Part shown: positions 36,372 to 45,613 of the stretch, one piece after another
How the letters are laid out: each line of letters begins with the position of its first letter
Numbering within the stretch: the stretch's first letter is position 1
Source of the DNA: Micromonospora mirobrigensis
GTDB lineage: Bacteria; Actinomycetota; Actinomycetes; Mycobacteriales; Micromonosporaceae
Direction: 5' to 3'
Length of the DNA: 64,000 bases
NCBI RefSeq assembly: GCF_900091555.1
Contig: NZ_FMCX01000008.1
Location: 62,001 to 126,000 of the forward strand
Made by a program: the position numbers and the translations under genes
Notes under the pieces: generated by a model
The model's database searches: none
What the model was told of the DNA's origin: nothing
The model's input: only the letters and a program-made list of their open reading frames with translations

Positions 36372-37112
36372 ATGGCGGGCCGCATGGTTGTCGGTTCCGC
36401 CGCACTGGCCGGTCTGGTGCGTCCGGCGAGCGCACCCGATCCGGCGGGCGGCCACCGGGTGCTGCCGGTCGCGCCCGAGCTGACCGGGCTGCTGCCCAAC
36501 CGGGGACTGCGCCGGGGCAGCACCGTCGCGGTGGCCACCGGCCAGCCCCGGCGCAGCGGCGGCACCTCGCTGGTGCTGGCGCTGCTCGCCGAGGCATCCC
36601 GCGCCGGTTCGTGGTGCGCCGTGGTGGGGGTGCCGACCTTCGGCGCCGGGGCGGCCGCCGAGGCCGGCATCGCCCTGGACCGGCTCGCCCTGGTGCCCAA
36701 CCCCGGCCCCGAATGGTCGACCGTGGTCGCCGCGCTGATCGACGGGGTGGACGTGGTGGTCACCGCCGTGCCGGCGAGCGTCTCCGCGTCGGTGGCCACC
36801 CGGCTGGCCGCCCGGGCCCGACAGCGGGGCAGCGTCCTCGTCCCGTACGGGCGGTGGGACGGCGCGGACGTCACCCTCCAGGTGGTCCGGGGGGTCTGGG
36901 AGGGGCTCGGAGCGGGCCGGGGGCGGCTGCGCCGCCGCGAGGTCACCGTGTCGGCCCGGGGCCGCGGCGCGGCCGCCCGGCCCAAGGAGATCAAGGTCTG
37001 GCTGCCCGGGGACACGCTGACCCGGGTCGTCCCCCGGTCCGCCGGCGCGCCCGCCCCGCCCCGGGCGGTCCCGTCCCGCCGGGGCGCGCTCACCCTGGTC
37101 GACTCCGCGTGA
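36372..37112 (+). CDS. imuA: ImuA' mutasome protein (RecA-like)
   Basis: A 246-residue RecA-fold protein without a functional Walker A; the segment LLPNRGLRRGSTVAVATGQP occupies that place. It is a partner of ImuB and DnaE2 in SOS mutagenesis. ATG 36372 is used; another ATG is at 36384. The stop overlaps the imuB GTG by 4 nt. Identification rests on size, position and weak RecA-like pattern, and is strengthened by the two genes that follow. Confidence 0.85.
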   Translation: MAGRMVVGSAALAGLVRPASAPDPAGGHRVLPVAPELTGLLPNRGLRRGSTVAVATGQPRRSGGTSLVLALLAEASRAGSWCAVVGVPTFGAGAAAEAGIALDRLALVPNPGPEWSTVVAALIDGVDVVVTAVPASVSASVATRLAARARQRGSVLVPYGRWDGADVTLQVVRGVWEGLGAGRGRLRRREVTVSARGRGAAARPKEIKVWLPGDTLTRVVPRSAGAPAPPRAVPSRRGALTLVDSA

Positions 37113-38671
37113 CCACGCCGGTACGCACCCTGCTGCTCTGGTGCCCGGACTGGCCGGTCATCGCCGCCGAGATCGTCGACGGGGTGCCGGCCACCGGGCC
37201 GGTGGCCGTGCTGCACGCCAACCGGGTGGTGGCCTGCTCGGAACAGGCCCGCGCCGAGGGGGTGCGTCGAGGGCTGCGCCGACGGGAGGCGCAGGGGCGC
37301 TGCCCCCGGCTGACCGTGGTCGACCACGATCCCGGCCGGGACGCCCGGGCGTTCGAGCCGGTGGTCGCCGCGGTCGAGGAGGTGGCCGCCGGGGTCGAGG
37401 TGGTCCGCCCCGGCGCCTGCGCGCTGGCGGCCCGGGGCCCCGCCCGCTACCTCGGCGGCGAGGAGGCGGCCGCCGAACGGATCATCGAGCAGGTCGCCCA
37501 GGCGTGCGCGGTGGAGAGCCAGGTCGGGATCGCCGACGGGGTCTTCGCCGCCGGGCTGGCCGCGCGTACCGGGCGGGTGGTGCCGCCGGGCGGGTCGCCC
37601 GCGTTCCTGGCCGGCCTGCCGGTGGAGGCGCTCGGCCGGCCGGCCCTGACCGACCTGCTGCGCCGGCTCGGCGTACGCACCCTGGCCGACTTCGCGGCGT
37701 TGCCGGCGGGCGACGTGCTGGCCCGGTTCGGCTTCGACGGGGCCCTGGCCCACCGGCTCGCCGCGGGGCGGGACCACCGGCCGCTCGCGGTCCGGCAGCC
37801 CCCGGTCGACCTGGCGGTGACCGCCGACCACGACGAGCCGATCGACCGGGTCGACGCGGCGGCGTTCGCCGCCCGGGCGCTGGCCGAGCGGCTGCACGAG
37901 CGGCTGGCCGGGCACGGCCTGGCCTGCACCCGGCTCGGCATCGAGGCGGTCACCGCGCACGGCCAGGAACTGCACCGGGTCTGGCGGCACGACGGGCTGC
38001 TGACCGTCGCGGCGATCGCCGACCGGGTCCGCTGGCAGCTCGACGGCTGGCTCTCCGGCAGCAACGGCCGGGCCGGCGGCGCCCGTGCGGCCCGGCCGAC
38101 GGCCGGGATCATCCGGCTGCGCCTGGTCCCCGACGGGGTGCTCGCCCAGGCCGGGTTGCAGGCCGGGCTCTGGGGGGAGGCCGGCGAGGAGCGGGAGCGG
38201 GCGCACCGGGCGTTGAGCCGGGTGCAGGGCATCCTCGGGCCGGAGGCGGTGGTCACCGCCGTGCTCGGCGGCGGCCGGTCCCCGGCCGACCAGACCCGGT
38301 TGGTCCCGTGGGGCGACGAACGGCTGCCCGCCCGACCCGGACAGCCGCCGTGGCCGGGCCGGATCCCGCCGCCCGCGCCGGCCGTGGTGCTGCCCAGCCC
38401 GCTGTCGGCCACCGTGCACGACGCCGCCGGCGAGCCGGTCGTGGTCACCGCCCGGCTGGCGGTGAGCGCCGCGCCCGCGCGGCTGACCGTCGACACCGGC
38501 CGGCCGGCCGAGATCGTCGGGTGGGCCGGCCCGTGGCCGGTGGACGAGCGCTGGTGGGCCCCGGCCGAGGCCCGCCGCCGGGCCCGGTTCCAGGTCAGCC
38601 TCGCCGACGGCACCGCCCTGCTGCTCGCCGTCGAGGGCGGCCGGTGGCTGGTGGAGGCGATCTATGACTGA
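37109..38671 (+). CDS. imuB: ImuB, inactive Y-family polymerase adaptor
   Basis: A 520-residue Y-family homologue that links DnaE2 to the sliding clamp in the mutasome. The N-terminus reads LLLWCPDWPVIAAE, where active Y polymerases have a catalytic D-x-D followed by FFASVE, and the second SLDEAF-type motif is also missing, so it should be catalytically dead. HhH-like segments (LTDLLRRLGVRTLADFAALP) and a little-finger region are present, and a C-terminal extension carries interaction sites in relatives. GTG 37109 overlaps the imuA' stop. Confidence 0.92.
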   Translation: MTTPVRTLLLWCPDWPVIAAEIVDGVPATGPVAVLHANRVVACSEQARAEGVRRGLRRREAQGRCPRLTVVDHDPGRDARAFEPVVAAVEEVAAGVEVVRPGACALAARGPARYLGGEEAAAERIIEQVAQACAVESQVGIADGVFAAGLAARTGRVVPPGGSPAFLAGLPVEALGRPALTDLLRRLGVRTLADFAALPAGDVLARFGFDGALAHRLAAGRDHRPLAVRQPPVDLAVTADHDEPIDRVDAAAFAARALAERLHERLAGHGLACTRLGIEAVTAHGQELHRVWRHDGLLTVAAIADRVRWQLDGWLSGSNGRAGGARAARPTAGIIRLRLVPDGVLAQAGLQAGLWGEAGEERERAHRALSRVQGILGPEAVVTAVLGGGRSPADQTRLVPWGDERLPARPGQPPWPGRIPPPAPAVVLPSPLSATVHDAAGEPVVVTARLAVSAAPARLTVDTGRPAEIVGWAGPWPVDERWWAPAEARRRARFQVSLADGTALLLAVEGGRWLVEAIYD

Positions 38672-38692
38672 GCACCGCTGGGGAGCGGCCGG

Positions 38693-41600
38693 GTGAGCTT
38701 CCACAACCCGAAGATGCCCTGGTCGGAGCTGGAACAGGTGCTCTCCGGCGGCGGGCCGGCGGGCCGGGGCGCGAAGGGGCGGGGCGAGCGGCACCTGCAC
38801 GTGGTGGACCCGCTCGCGGTCGACGCCGACGGCGGCGACTCGCCGGCCTGGAGCCGCAAGCGGCAGCACTACGAGCCGCCCGAGCTGCCCCGAACCGACG
38901 CCGCCGTGCCCTACGCCGAGTTGCACGCGCACACCAACTTCAGCTTCCTCGACGGGGCCAGCCACCCGGAGGAACTGGCCGAGGAGGCCGCCCGGCTGGG
39001 GCTCACCGCGCTCGCCGTCACCGACCACGACGGCTTCTACGGGGTGGTCCGCTTCGCCGAGGCGGCCCGCGCGCTGCACCTGCCGACGGTCTTCGGCGCG
39101 GAGCTCTCCCTCGGGCTGCCCGGCCCGCAGAACGGCGAACCCGACCCGCACGGCGCGCACCTGCTGGTGCTCGCCCACGGCCACGAGGGGTACGCCCGGC
39201 TCGCCGCCACCATCTCCCGGGCCCAGCTGCGCGGTGGGGAGAAGGGCCGCCCGGTCTACGGGGAACTGGAGGAGGTCGCCGCCGAACTGCGCGACCACGT
39301 GCTGGTGCTCACCGGCTGCCGCAAGGGGCACGTGCCGGCAGCCCTGCTCACCGAGGGGGTCGACGCGGCGGCCCGCGAGCTGGACCGGCTCACCGCGCTC
39401 TTCGGCGCCGACACGGTGGCGGTGGAGCTGACCGACCACGGCAACCCGGTCGACGCCGACCGCAACGACGCCCTCGCCGAGCTGGCCGCCACCGCCGGGC
39501 TGCCCACCGTGGCCACCAACAACGTGCACTACGCCACCCCGGGCCGGCGCCGGCTGGCCACCACCGTGGCCGCGGTGCGGGCCCGCCGCAGCCTCGACGA
39601 GATCGACGGCTGGCTGCCCGCCGCCGCCACCGCCCACCTGCGCAGCGGCGCGGAGATGGCGGCCCGGTTCGCCGCGTACCCGGGGGCGGTGGCCCGGGCC
39701 GCCGAGTTCGGCGCGGGGCTCGCCTTCGACCTCCAGCTGGTCGCGCCGCAGCTGCCGGCGTACCCGGTGCCGGCCGGGCACACCGAGATGAGCTGGCTGC
39801 GCCACCTGACGATGGCCGGCGCCCACGAGCGGTACGGCCCGCCCGAGGCGCACCCGGAGGCGTACGCGCAGCTGGAGCACGAGCTGCGGATGATCGACGA
39901 GCTGGGTTTCCCCGGCTACTTCCTGGTGGTCTACGACCTGGTCAGCTTCTGCCGCGAGCAGGACATCTACTGCCAGGGGCGGGGCTCGGCGGCCAACTCG
40001 GCGGTCTGCTACGCGCTGCGGATCACCAACGTGGACGCGGTCCGGCACCGGCTGCTCTTCGAACGCTTCCTCGCCCCCGAGCGGGACGGGCCGCCCGACA
40101 TCGACGTGGACATCGAGTCCGACCGTCGAGAGGAGGTGATCCAGCACGTCTACGCCCGCTACGGCCGGGAGCACACCGCCCAGGTGGCCAACGTCATCTC
40201 CTACCGGCCCCGGTCGGCGGTGCGGGACGTGGCGAAGGCGTTCGGCTTCTCACCCGGTCAGCAGGACGCCTGGAGCAAGCAGATCGACCGGTGGGGCTCG
40301 GTCGCCGCGGTCGACGTCGAGGACATCCCCGAGCAGGTGGTGGCGTACGCCAACGAGCTCCAGACGTTCCCCCGGCACCTGGGCATCCACTCCGGCGGCA
40401 TGGTGATCTGCGACCGGCCGGTGATCGAGGTCTGCCCGGTGGAGTGGGGGCGGATGCCCGGCCGCAGCGTGCTCCAGTGGGACAAGGACGACTGCGCCGC
40501 CGTCGGGCTGGTCAAGTTCGACCTGCTCGGCCTCGGCATGCTCTCGGCCCTGCACTACGGCTACGACATGATCGGCGAGACCCTCGACCTGGGTGACATG
40601 ACCCTGGACGACCCGGAGGTCTACGACATGCTCTGCCGGGCCGACTCGGTCGGGGTGTTCCAGGTGGAGAGCCGGGCCCAGATGGCCACCCTGCCCCGGC
40701 TCAAGCCCCGCGAGTTCTACGACCTGGTGGTGGAGGTGGCGCTGATCCGGCCCGGCCCGATCCAGGGCGGCTCGGTGCACCCGTTCATCCGGCGCAAGAA
40801 CGGCCAGGAGCCGGTGACGTACGCGCACCCGCTGATGCGCAACGCGCTGGAGAAGACCCTCGGCGTGCCGCTGTTCCAGGAGCAGCTGATGCAGCTCGCC
40901 ATCGACCTGGCCGGCTTCGACGCGGCCGGGGCCGACCAGCTGCGCCGGGCGATGGGGGCGAAGCGCTCGGTGGAGCGGATGGCGCAGATCGCCGACCGGC
41001 TCTACGCCGGGATGGCCGAGCGGGGCATCACCGGGGAGCTGGCCGACGACGTCTACCGCAAGCTCACCGCGTTCGCCAGCTACGGCTTCCCGGAGAGCCA
41101 CGCGATGAGCTTCGCCTACCTGGTGTACGCCAGCTCCTGGCTCAAGCGCTACCACCCGGCCCCGTTCCTGGCCGCCCTGCTCAACGCCCAGCCAATGGGC
41201 TTCTACTCGCCGCAGACCCTGGTCGACGACGCCCGCCGGCACGGCGTCGAGGTACGCCGGCCGGACATCAACGCCAGCGGCGCGAAGGCGGTGCTGGAGT
41301 CGACCCCGCAGACCCGGTGGGGCAGCGGGCCCGGGGAGCCGCCGCACGCCTGGGGGCTGGGCGGTCCGGCGGTCCGATTGGGGCTGGGCGGCGTGCGTAC
41401 CCTCGGCGACGACGTGGCCGAGCGGATCGAGGCGGAGCGGGCGGCCCACGGCCCGTACGCCGACCTGCCGGACCTGGCCCGGCGGGTCGGGCTGACCGCC
41501 GGGCAGCTGGAGGCGCTGGCCACCGCGGACGCCTTCGCCTGTTTCGGGCTGACCCGGCGGCAGGCGCTCTGGGCCGCCGGCGCCGCGGCCCAGGATCGGC

Positions 41601-42067
41601 CGGGCCGGTTACCGGGCACGGTGACCGGCGCGGCCGCGCCGACGCTGCCCGGCATGGAGGCGGTGGACCGGCTCCAGGCCGACGTGTGGGCCACCGGCCT
41701 GTCCCCGGAGAGCCATCCGGCCCGGTTCATCCGCGACCGCCTGGACACGCTGGGCGCGGTGCCGATCGCCCGGCTGGGCCGGGTGGAGCCGGGGCAGCGG
41801 ATCCGGGTCGGCGGGATCGTCACCCACCGGCAGCGGCCGGCGACCGCGGGCGGGGTGACCTTCCTCAACCTGGAGGACGAGACGGGGATGCTCAACGTCA
41901 CCTGCTCGCCGGGGTTGTGGCAGCGCTACCGGCGGGTGGCCCGGACCAGCGCGGCGCTGGTGGTACGCGGCCGGTTGCAGCGGCACGAGGGGGTGACCAG
42001 CCTGACCGCCGACCGGCTCGACGCGATCGACCCACCGGTCACCCCGGCCTCCCGGGACTTCCGCTGA
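38693..42067 (+). CDS. dnaE2: Error-prone DNA polymerase III alpha subunit DnaE2
   Basis: A 1124-residue C-family polymerase that carries out translesion synthesis with ImuA'/ImuB. The PHP domain has YAELHAHTNFSFLDG and AVTDHDGFYG; the palm holds the catalytic Asp residues in PDIDVDIESDRREE; FASYGFPESHAMSFAYLVYAS and a C-terminal OB fold (about 1020-1095, IRVGGIVTHRQRPAT) follow. Size and domain order are those of DnaE2 rather than replicative DnaE1. GTG 38693 follows GGGGAG with 7-nt spacing and lies 21 nt after imuB, so it is in the same operon under the LexA box. Confidence 0.95.
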   Translation: MSFHNPKMPWSELEQVLSGGGPAGRGAKGRGERHLHVVDPLAVDADGGDSPAWSRKRQHYEPPELPRTDAAVPYAELHAHTNFSFLDGASHPEELAEEAARLGLTALAVTDHDGFYGVVRFAEAARALHLPTVFGAELSLGLPGPQNGEPDPHGAHLLVLAHGHEGYARLAATISRAQLRGGEKGRPVYGELEEVAAELRDHVLVLTGCRKGHVPAALLTEGVDAAARELDRLTALFGADTVAVELTDHGNPVDADRNDALAELAATAGLPTVATNNVHYATPGRRRLATTVAAVRARRSLDEIDGWLPAAATAHLRSGAEMAARFAAYPGAVARAAEFGAGLAFDLQLVAPQLPAYPVPAGHTEMSWLRHLTMAGAHERYGPPEAHPEAYAQLEHELRMIDELGFPGYFLVVYDLVSFCREQDIYCQGRGSAANSAVCYALRITNVDAVRHRLLFERFLAPERDGPPDIDVDIESDRREEVIQHVYARYGREHTAQVANVISYRPRSAVRDVAKAFGFSPGQQDAWSKQIDRWGSVAAVDVEDIPEQVVAYANELQTFPRHLGIHSGGMVICDRPVIEVCPVEWGRMPGRSVLQWDKDDCAAVGLVKFDLLGLGMLSALHYGYDMIGETLDLGDMTLDDPEVYDMLCRADSVGVFQVESRAQMATLPRLKPREFYDLVVEVALIRPGPIQGGSVHPFIRRKNGQEPVTYAHPLMRNALEKTLGVPLFQEQLMQLAIDLAGFDAAGADQLRRAMGAKRSVERMAQIADRLYAGMAERGITGELADDVYRKLTAFASYGFPESHAMSFAYLVYASSWLKRYHPAPFLAALLNAQPMGFYSPQTLVDDARRHGVEVRRPDINASGAKAVLESTPQTRWGSGPGEPPHAWGLGGPAVRLGLGGVRTLGDDVAERIEAERAAHGPYADLPDLARRVGLTAGQLEALATADAFACFGLTRRQALWAAGAAAQDRPGRLPGTVTGAAAPTLPGMEAVDRLQADVWATGLSPESHPARFIRDRLDTLGAVPIARLGRVEPGQRIRVGGIVTHRQRPATAGGVTFLNLEDETGMLNVTCSPGLWQRYRRVARTSAALVVRGRLQRHEGVTSLTADRLDAIDPPVTPASRDFR

Positions 42068-42181
42068 CCGCCGCACCAGGCGCCGGGAACGCGAATATCT
42101 CACTCGACGTTTGAAGAACCGGACAACCGGAGATGTGCAGGTCGCTCGGGCAGAGTTGCCCGGGCGTTCACGGGAGGTGCC

Positions 42182-43534
42182 ATGTCACGGACACTGCGGG
42201 TGACCGCGCTCGCCGGGGTGCTCACCCTGGCGGTCAGCGGGTGCGGGGGAGTGGGCGGCGGCGGCGACAGCGCCGGCGGTGGGGGCACGGGCAAGGGCGC
42301 CCTGACCACCATGGGCTTCGGCCTCTCCGACGAGATCGCCACCACCCGGGTGGACGCCTTCAAGAAGGCCGACCCGGACGTCGACCTGAAGATCACCGAG
42401 GGTGCCTTCGACGAGCAGCAGTTCCTCTCGGCGGTCGCCTCGGGCAATCCGCCGGACCTGGTCTACATGGACCGCAAGCTGGTCGGCACGTACGCCAAGC
42501 GCGGCTCCATCCAGCCGATGACCGACTGCGTCAAGCAGCAGAACATCGACATGGGCCAGTACCGTCCGGCGGCGAAGGACCAGGTCACCCTGGACGGCAC
42601 CGTGTACGCCATCCCCGAGTTCAGCAGCGTACGGGTCGTCTACCTGAACGAGGCGCTGCTCAGGCAGGCCAGGCTCACCGCCGACCAGGTGGACCTGTCG
42701 AACTGGGCGGCGCTGCCGGCGCTCAACGCCCGGCTGGCGAAGGTCACCGGCGGCCGGCTCTCCCGGATCGGCATCGACCCGAAGATCCCCGAGTTCCTGC
42801 CGATGTGGGCCAAGGCCAACGGCGCGGACATGATCTCCGCCGACGGCACGAAGGCCAACCTGGACGACCCCAAGGTGGTCGAGGCGCTGACCACCGGCGT
42901 CAAGCTCATCTCCGACCAGGGCGGCTTCGGAAAGTTCAAGTCCTTCCGGGACACCTTCGACTTCTTCGGCGCCAAGAACCCGCTGGCGACGAACCAGATC
43001 GTCGCCTGGCCGATGGAGGAGTGGTTCCTCAACCAGGCCGCCAAGAACAGCCCCAAGGCCGAGTTGGTGGTCAAGCCCTTCGTCGACCGGCAGGGCAAGC
43101 CGCTGACCATGTCCTCCGGGCAGGCCTGGGTGATCACCAAGGGGGCGAAGAACCCCGACGCGGCCTGCGCCTTCGTCAAGACGATGACCGCCACCGACAC
43201 CTGGTTCGCCGCCGCGAAGGCGCGTGCCGAGGCCCGTAAGGCCGCCGGCCAGCCGTTCACCGGCGTCTACACCGGCAACGCCGAGGCGGACAAGAAGATC
43301 TTCGACGAGCTCTACCAGCCGACCGGCAACAAGCGCTTCGACGACGCGGTGGCCACCATCCGCTCCGTGCAGGAGGCCGGGTTCGCGATGCCGGCCTCGC
43401 CGGCCGGCGCCGAGTTCGACAAGGCGTGGTACGACGCGGTGAACCGGGTGTTGGCCGGGCAGGAACAGCCGGAGGCGGCGCTGCGCCGGGCCCAGCAGGA
43501 GGCGACCGCCGCGCTGGACAAGGCCGCGAAGTAG
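42182..43534 (+). CDS. Extracellular sugar-binding lipoprotein of an ABC importer
   Basis: A 450-residue family 1 solute-binding protein. The signal peptide ends in the lipobox LAVSGC with Cys21, followed by a Gly-rich tether. The mature part has features of carbohydrate-binding proteins (NPPDLVYMDRK, YAIPEFSSVRVVYLNEALL, SSGQAWVITKGAKNPDAAC). GGGAGG precedes ATG 42182. Two permease genes follow, so it delivers an oligosaccharide or sugar derivative; the ligand is unknown. A small hairpin (42147-42152/42157-42162) lies in its leader. Confidence 0.92.
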   Translation: MSRTLRVTALAGVLTLAVSGCGGVGGGGDSAGGGGTGKGALTTMGFGLSDEIATTRVDAFKKADPDVDLKITEGAFDEQQFLSAVASGNPPDLVYMDRKLVGTYAKRGSIQPMTDCVKQQNIDMGQYRPAAKDQVTLDGTVYAIPEFSSVRVVYLNEALLRQARLTADQVDLSNWAALPALNARLAKVTGGRLSRIGIDPKIPEFLPMWAKANGADMISADGTKANLDDPKVVEALTTGVKLISDQGGFGKFKSFRDTFDFFGAKNPLATNQIVAWPMEEWFLNQAAKNSPKAELVVKPFVDRQGKPLTMSSGQAWVITKGAKNPDAACAFVKTMTATDTWFAAAKARAEARKAAGQPFTGVYTGNAEADKKIFDELYQPTGNKRFDDAVATIRSVQEAGFAMPASPAGAEFDKAWYDAVNRVLAGQEQPEAALRRAQQEATAALDKAAK

Positions 43535-43542
43535 CAGCGGCC

Positions 43543-44493
43543 GTGGCCACCACCGTGAGCACCCCCGCACCGGGCCGGCGGCGTCGTACGCCGCTGGCCC
43601 GGCGGGAGGCGCGCTGGGCGTACCTCTTCCTGGCGCCGTGGATCGTCGGGTTCCTGGTCTTCTACGCCGGCCCGATGATCGCCAGCCTGTGGCTCAGCTT
43701 CACCGAGTACGACGTGATCAACGCGCCGCGCTTCACCGGGCTGGACAACTACCGGGAGCTGATGGCCGACCCGCAGGTGGCCCGCAGCCTCGGCAACACG
43801 GTCTACTACACGGCGCTGCACGTGCCGCTGGTGATGGCCATCTCGCTCGGCCTGGCCCTGCTGCTCAAGCGGGTCGGCCGCCTCCAGGGTTTCTTCCGGA
43901 CGGTGTTCTACCTGCCGGTGATGACCCCGGCGGTGGCCGTCGGCATCCTGTTCCTGCTGCTGCTCAACACCCAGGACGGGCTGATCAACCGCGGGCTGGC
44001 GCTGTTCGGGATCGAGGGCCCAAGCTGGACCACCGATCCGACCTGGGTGATGCCCGGGATCGTCCTGATGAGCCTGTGGAGCCTCGGCTCGACGGTCATC
44101 ATCTACCTCGCCGCGCTGCAGAACGTGCCCCGCGACCTCTACGAGGCCGCCGACCTCGACGGGGCCGGCGCGTGGGCCCGGTTCCGTCACGTCACCCTGC
44201 CGATGATCTCGGGATCGCTCTTCTTCACGCTGATCGTCAACACGATCGCGTCGCTGCAGATGTTCACCGAGGTCTACACCATGTATTTCGGCAACCGGGA
44301 GACGCAGAACCGGTTCAACAGCGACGCGGCGTCGTTCTACGTCATCCATCTGTTCCAGGAGGCGTTCCAGTTCCTGCACATGGGCTTCGCCTCGGCGATG
44401 GCCTGGGTGCTGTTCCTGATCATATTGTTGATCACGCTGGTGCAGGTGAAGCTCAGCAACAGGTTCGTGTACTACGAGGGGGAGGACCAGTGA
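43543..44493 (+). CDS. Sugar ABC transporter permease 1
   Basis: A 316-residue MalF-type permease with six TM helices. The coupling EAA loop is YEAADLDGAGAWARFRHVTLP. GTG 43543 (VATTVSTPAPG) lies 8 nt after the binding-protein stop; a second GTG at 43555 is possible, and neither has a clear ribosome-binding site. Its stop overlaps a 58-codon ORF by 4 nt, which in turn overlaps permease 2. Confidence 0.9.
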   Translation: MATTVSTPAPGRRRRTPLARREARWAYLFLAPWIVGFLVFYAGPMIASLWLSFTEYDVINAPRFTGLDNYRELMADPQVARSLGNTVYYTALHVPLVMAISLGLALLLKRVGRLQGFFRTVFYLPVMTPAVAVGILFLLLLNTQDGLINRGLALFGIEGPSWTTDPTWVMPGIVLMSLWSLGSTVIIYLAALQNVPRDLYEAADLDGAGAWARFRHVTLPMISGSLFFTLIVNTIASLQMFTEVYTMYFGNRETQNRFNSDAASFYVIHLFQEAFQFLHMGFASAMAWVLFLIILLITLVQVKLSNRFVYYEGEDQ

Positions 44494-44666
44494 CGGGGAT
44501 CTACGGCCACAACGGGGTGGCCAACTCGCGACGTACCCGGTTGGGCGCCGGCTGGCTGCCGACGCACCACACCGAGCCGCGGGAGCACGAGGTGACCGAC
44601 GGGCCGGTGGCCAACGCCCGGCGGTCGCGGGCGGAGGACGAGGCGCCGGGCGGGGCCGAGTCGTGA
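44490..44666 (+). CDS. Small ORF between two permease genes
   Basis: A 58-residue hydrophilic ORF starting VTGIYGHNGVANSRRT and ending DEAPGGAES. It overlaps permease 1 and permease 2 by exactly 4 nt (GTGA) at each end, as expected for coupled genes. It has no TM helix and no family I recognise. It could be a real small transporter-associated protein or a translational bridge that keeps ribosomes running from one permease to the next. Confidence 0.5.
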   Translation: MTGIYGHNGVANSRRTRLGAGWLPTHHTEPREHEVTDGPVANARRSRAEDEAPGGAES

Positions 44667-45586
44667 CCGCGGCGGTCGAGCGCGGCGTGGCCTCGCCGGT
44701 CTCCGCGCCGGAGCCGGCCTCCGCCCCGCCGCGCCGGCCGCCGGTGGAGGACGGGCGGCGGCCGCGCTGGCAGCGGGTGCTCTTCCTGGTGGCGCTGCTC
44801 GGCGCCGCGGTGGTCTTCCTGCTGCCGTTCGTCTGGCTGATCGCGGCGTCCCTGCGCCCCCGCGAGTACGTCTTCGCCCCGGGCTTCCTGCCGGTGCCGT
44901 TCTCCCCGGAGAACTACGCCCGGGCCTGGGACTCGGTGCCGCTGGTCACCTGGCTGCTGAACAGCGTGGTGGTCGGGGTGGCCGCCGCGGCGGCGGTGAC
45001 CCTCTCCAGCGCCTGGGTGGCGTTCGGGTTCGCGTACTTCCGCTTCCCGGGGCGCAACCTGCTCTTCGGGCTGGTGCTGGCCACCATGATGCTGCCGTTC
45101 GCGGTCACCATGATCCCGACTTACCTCATCTGGTCGAAGCTCGGCCTGACCGACACCCAGGTGCCGCTCTGGGCGGGCAACCTGTTCGGTTCGGCGTTCT
45201 ACATCTTCCTGCTCCGGCAGTTCCTGCTCTCGCTGCCCCGGGAGTACTTCGAGGCGGCCCGGGTGGACGGCGCGAGCTATCCGCAGCTGTTCTGGCGGAT
45301 GGCCTTCCCGCTGATCCGCCCCGCCCTGCTGGTCGCCTTCGTCTTCGAGTTCAAGGCCAGCTGGACGGACCTGCTCAAGCCGCTGATCTACCTGCGCAAC
45401 GAGCAGCTCTACACGCTGCCGCGCGGGCTGAAGGTGGTGCTGGACCGGTTCGGCTACGGCGGCGAGCAGCAGTGGGAGATCGTGCTGGCCGGCAGCGTGA
45501 TCGCCACCGTACCCATGATCATCTTGTTCTTCCTCGCCCAGCGGCACTTCGTCGAGGGCATCGCCACCACCGGCCGCAAGGGCTGA
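44663..45586 (+). CDS. Sugar ABC transporter permease 2
   Basis: A 307-residue MalG-type permease with a Pro-rich cytoplasmic N-terminus (1-38), six TM helices and the EAA loop YFEAARVDGASYPQLFWRMAFP. Together with permease 1 and the lipoprotein it forms an importer. No ATPase is encoded nearby; in actinomycetes such importers commonly share the MsiK ATPase encoded elsewhere. The GTG start overlaps the small ORF stop by 4 nt. Confidence 0.92.
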   Translation: MTAAVERGVASPVSAPEPASAPPRRPPVEDGRRPRWQRVLFLVALLGAAVVFLLPFVWLIAASLRPREYVFAPGFLPVPFSPENYARAWDSVPLVTWLLNSVVVGVAAAAAVTLSSAWVAFGFAYFRFPGRNLLFGLVLATMMLPFAVTMIPTYLIWSKLGLTDTQVPLWAGNLFGSAFYIFLLRQFLLSLPREYFEAARVDGASYPQLFWRMAFPLIRPALLVAFVFEFKASWTDLLKPLIYLRNEQLYTLPRGLKVVLDRFGYGGEQQWEIVLAGSVIATVPMIILFFLAQRHFVEGIATTGRKG

Positions 45587-45613
45587 GTGGCGCGGGTGAC
45601 TAGGCTCGGCGGC

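Noticed and set aside
35285..40174. Very long open frame (over 1600 codons) on the minus strand opposite imuA', imuB and dnaE2
   Set aside because: It is antisense to well-identified genes, has no recognisable domain, and reflects the lack of stop codons in high-GC DNA.
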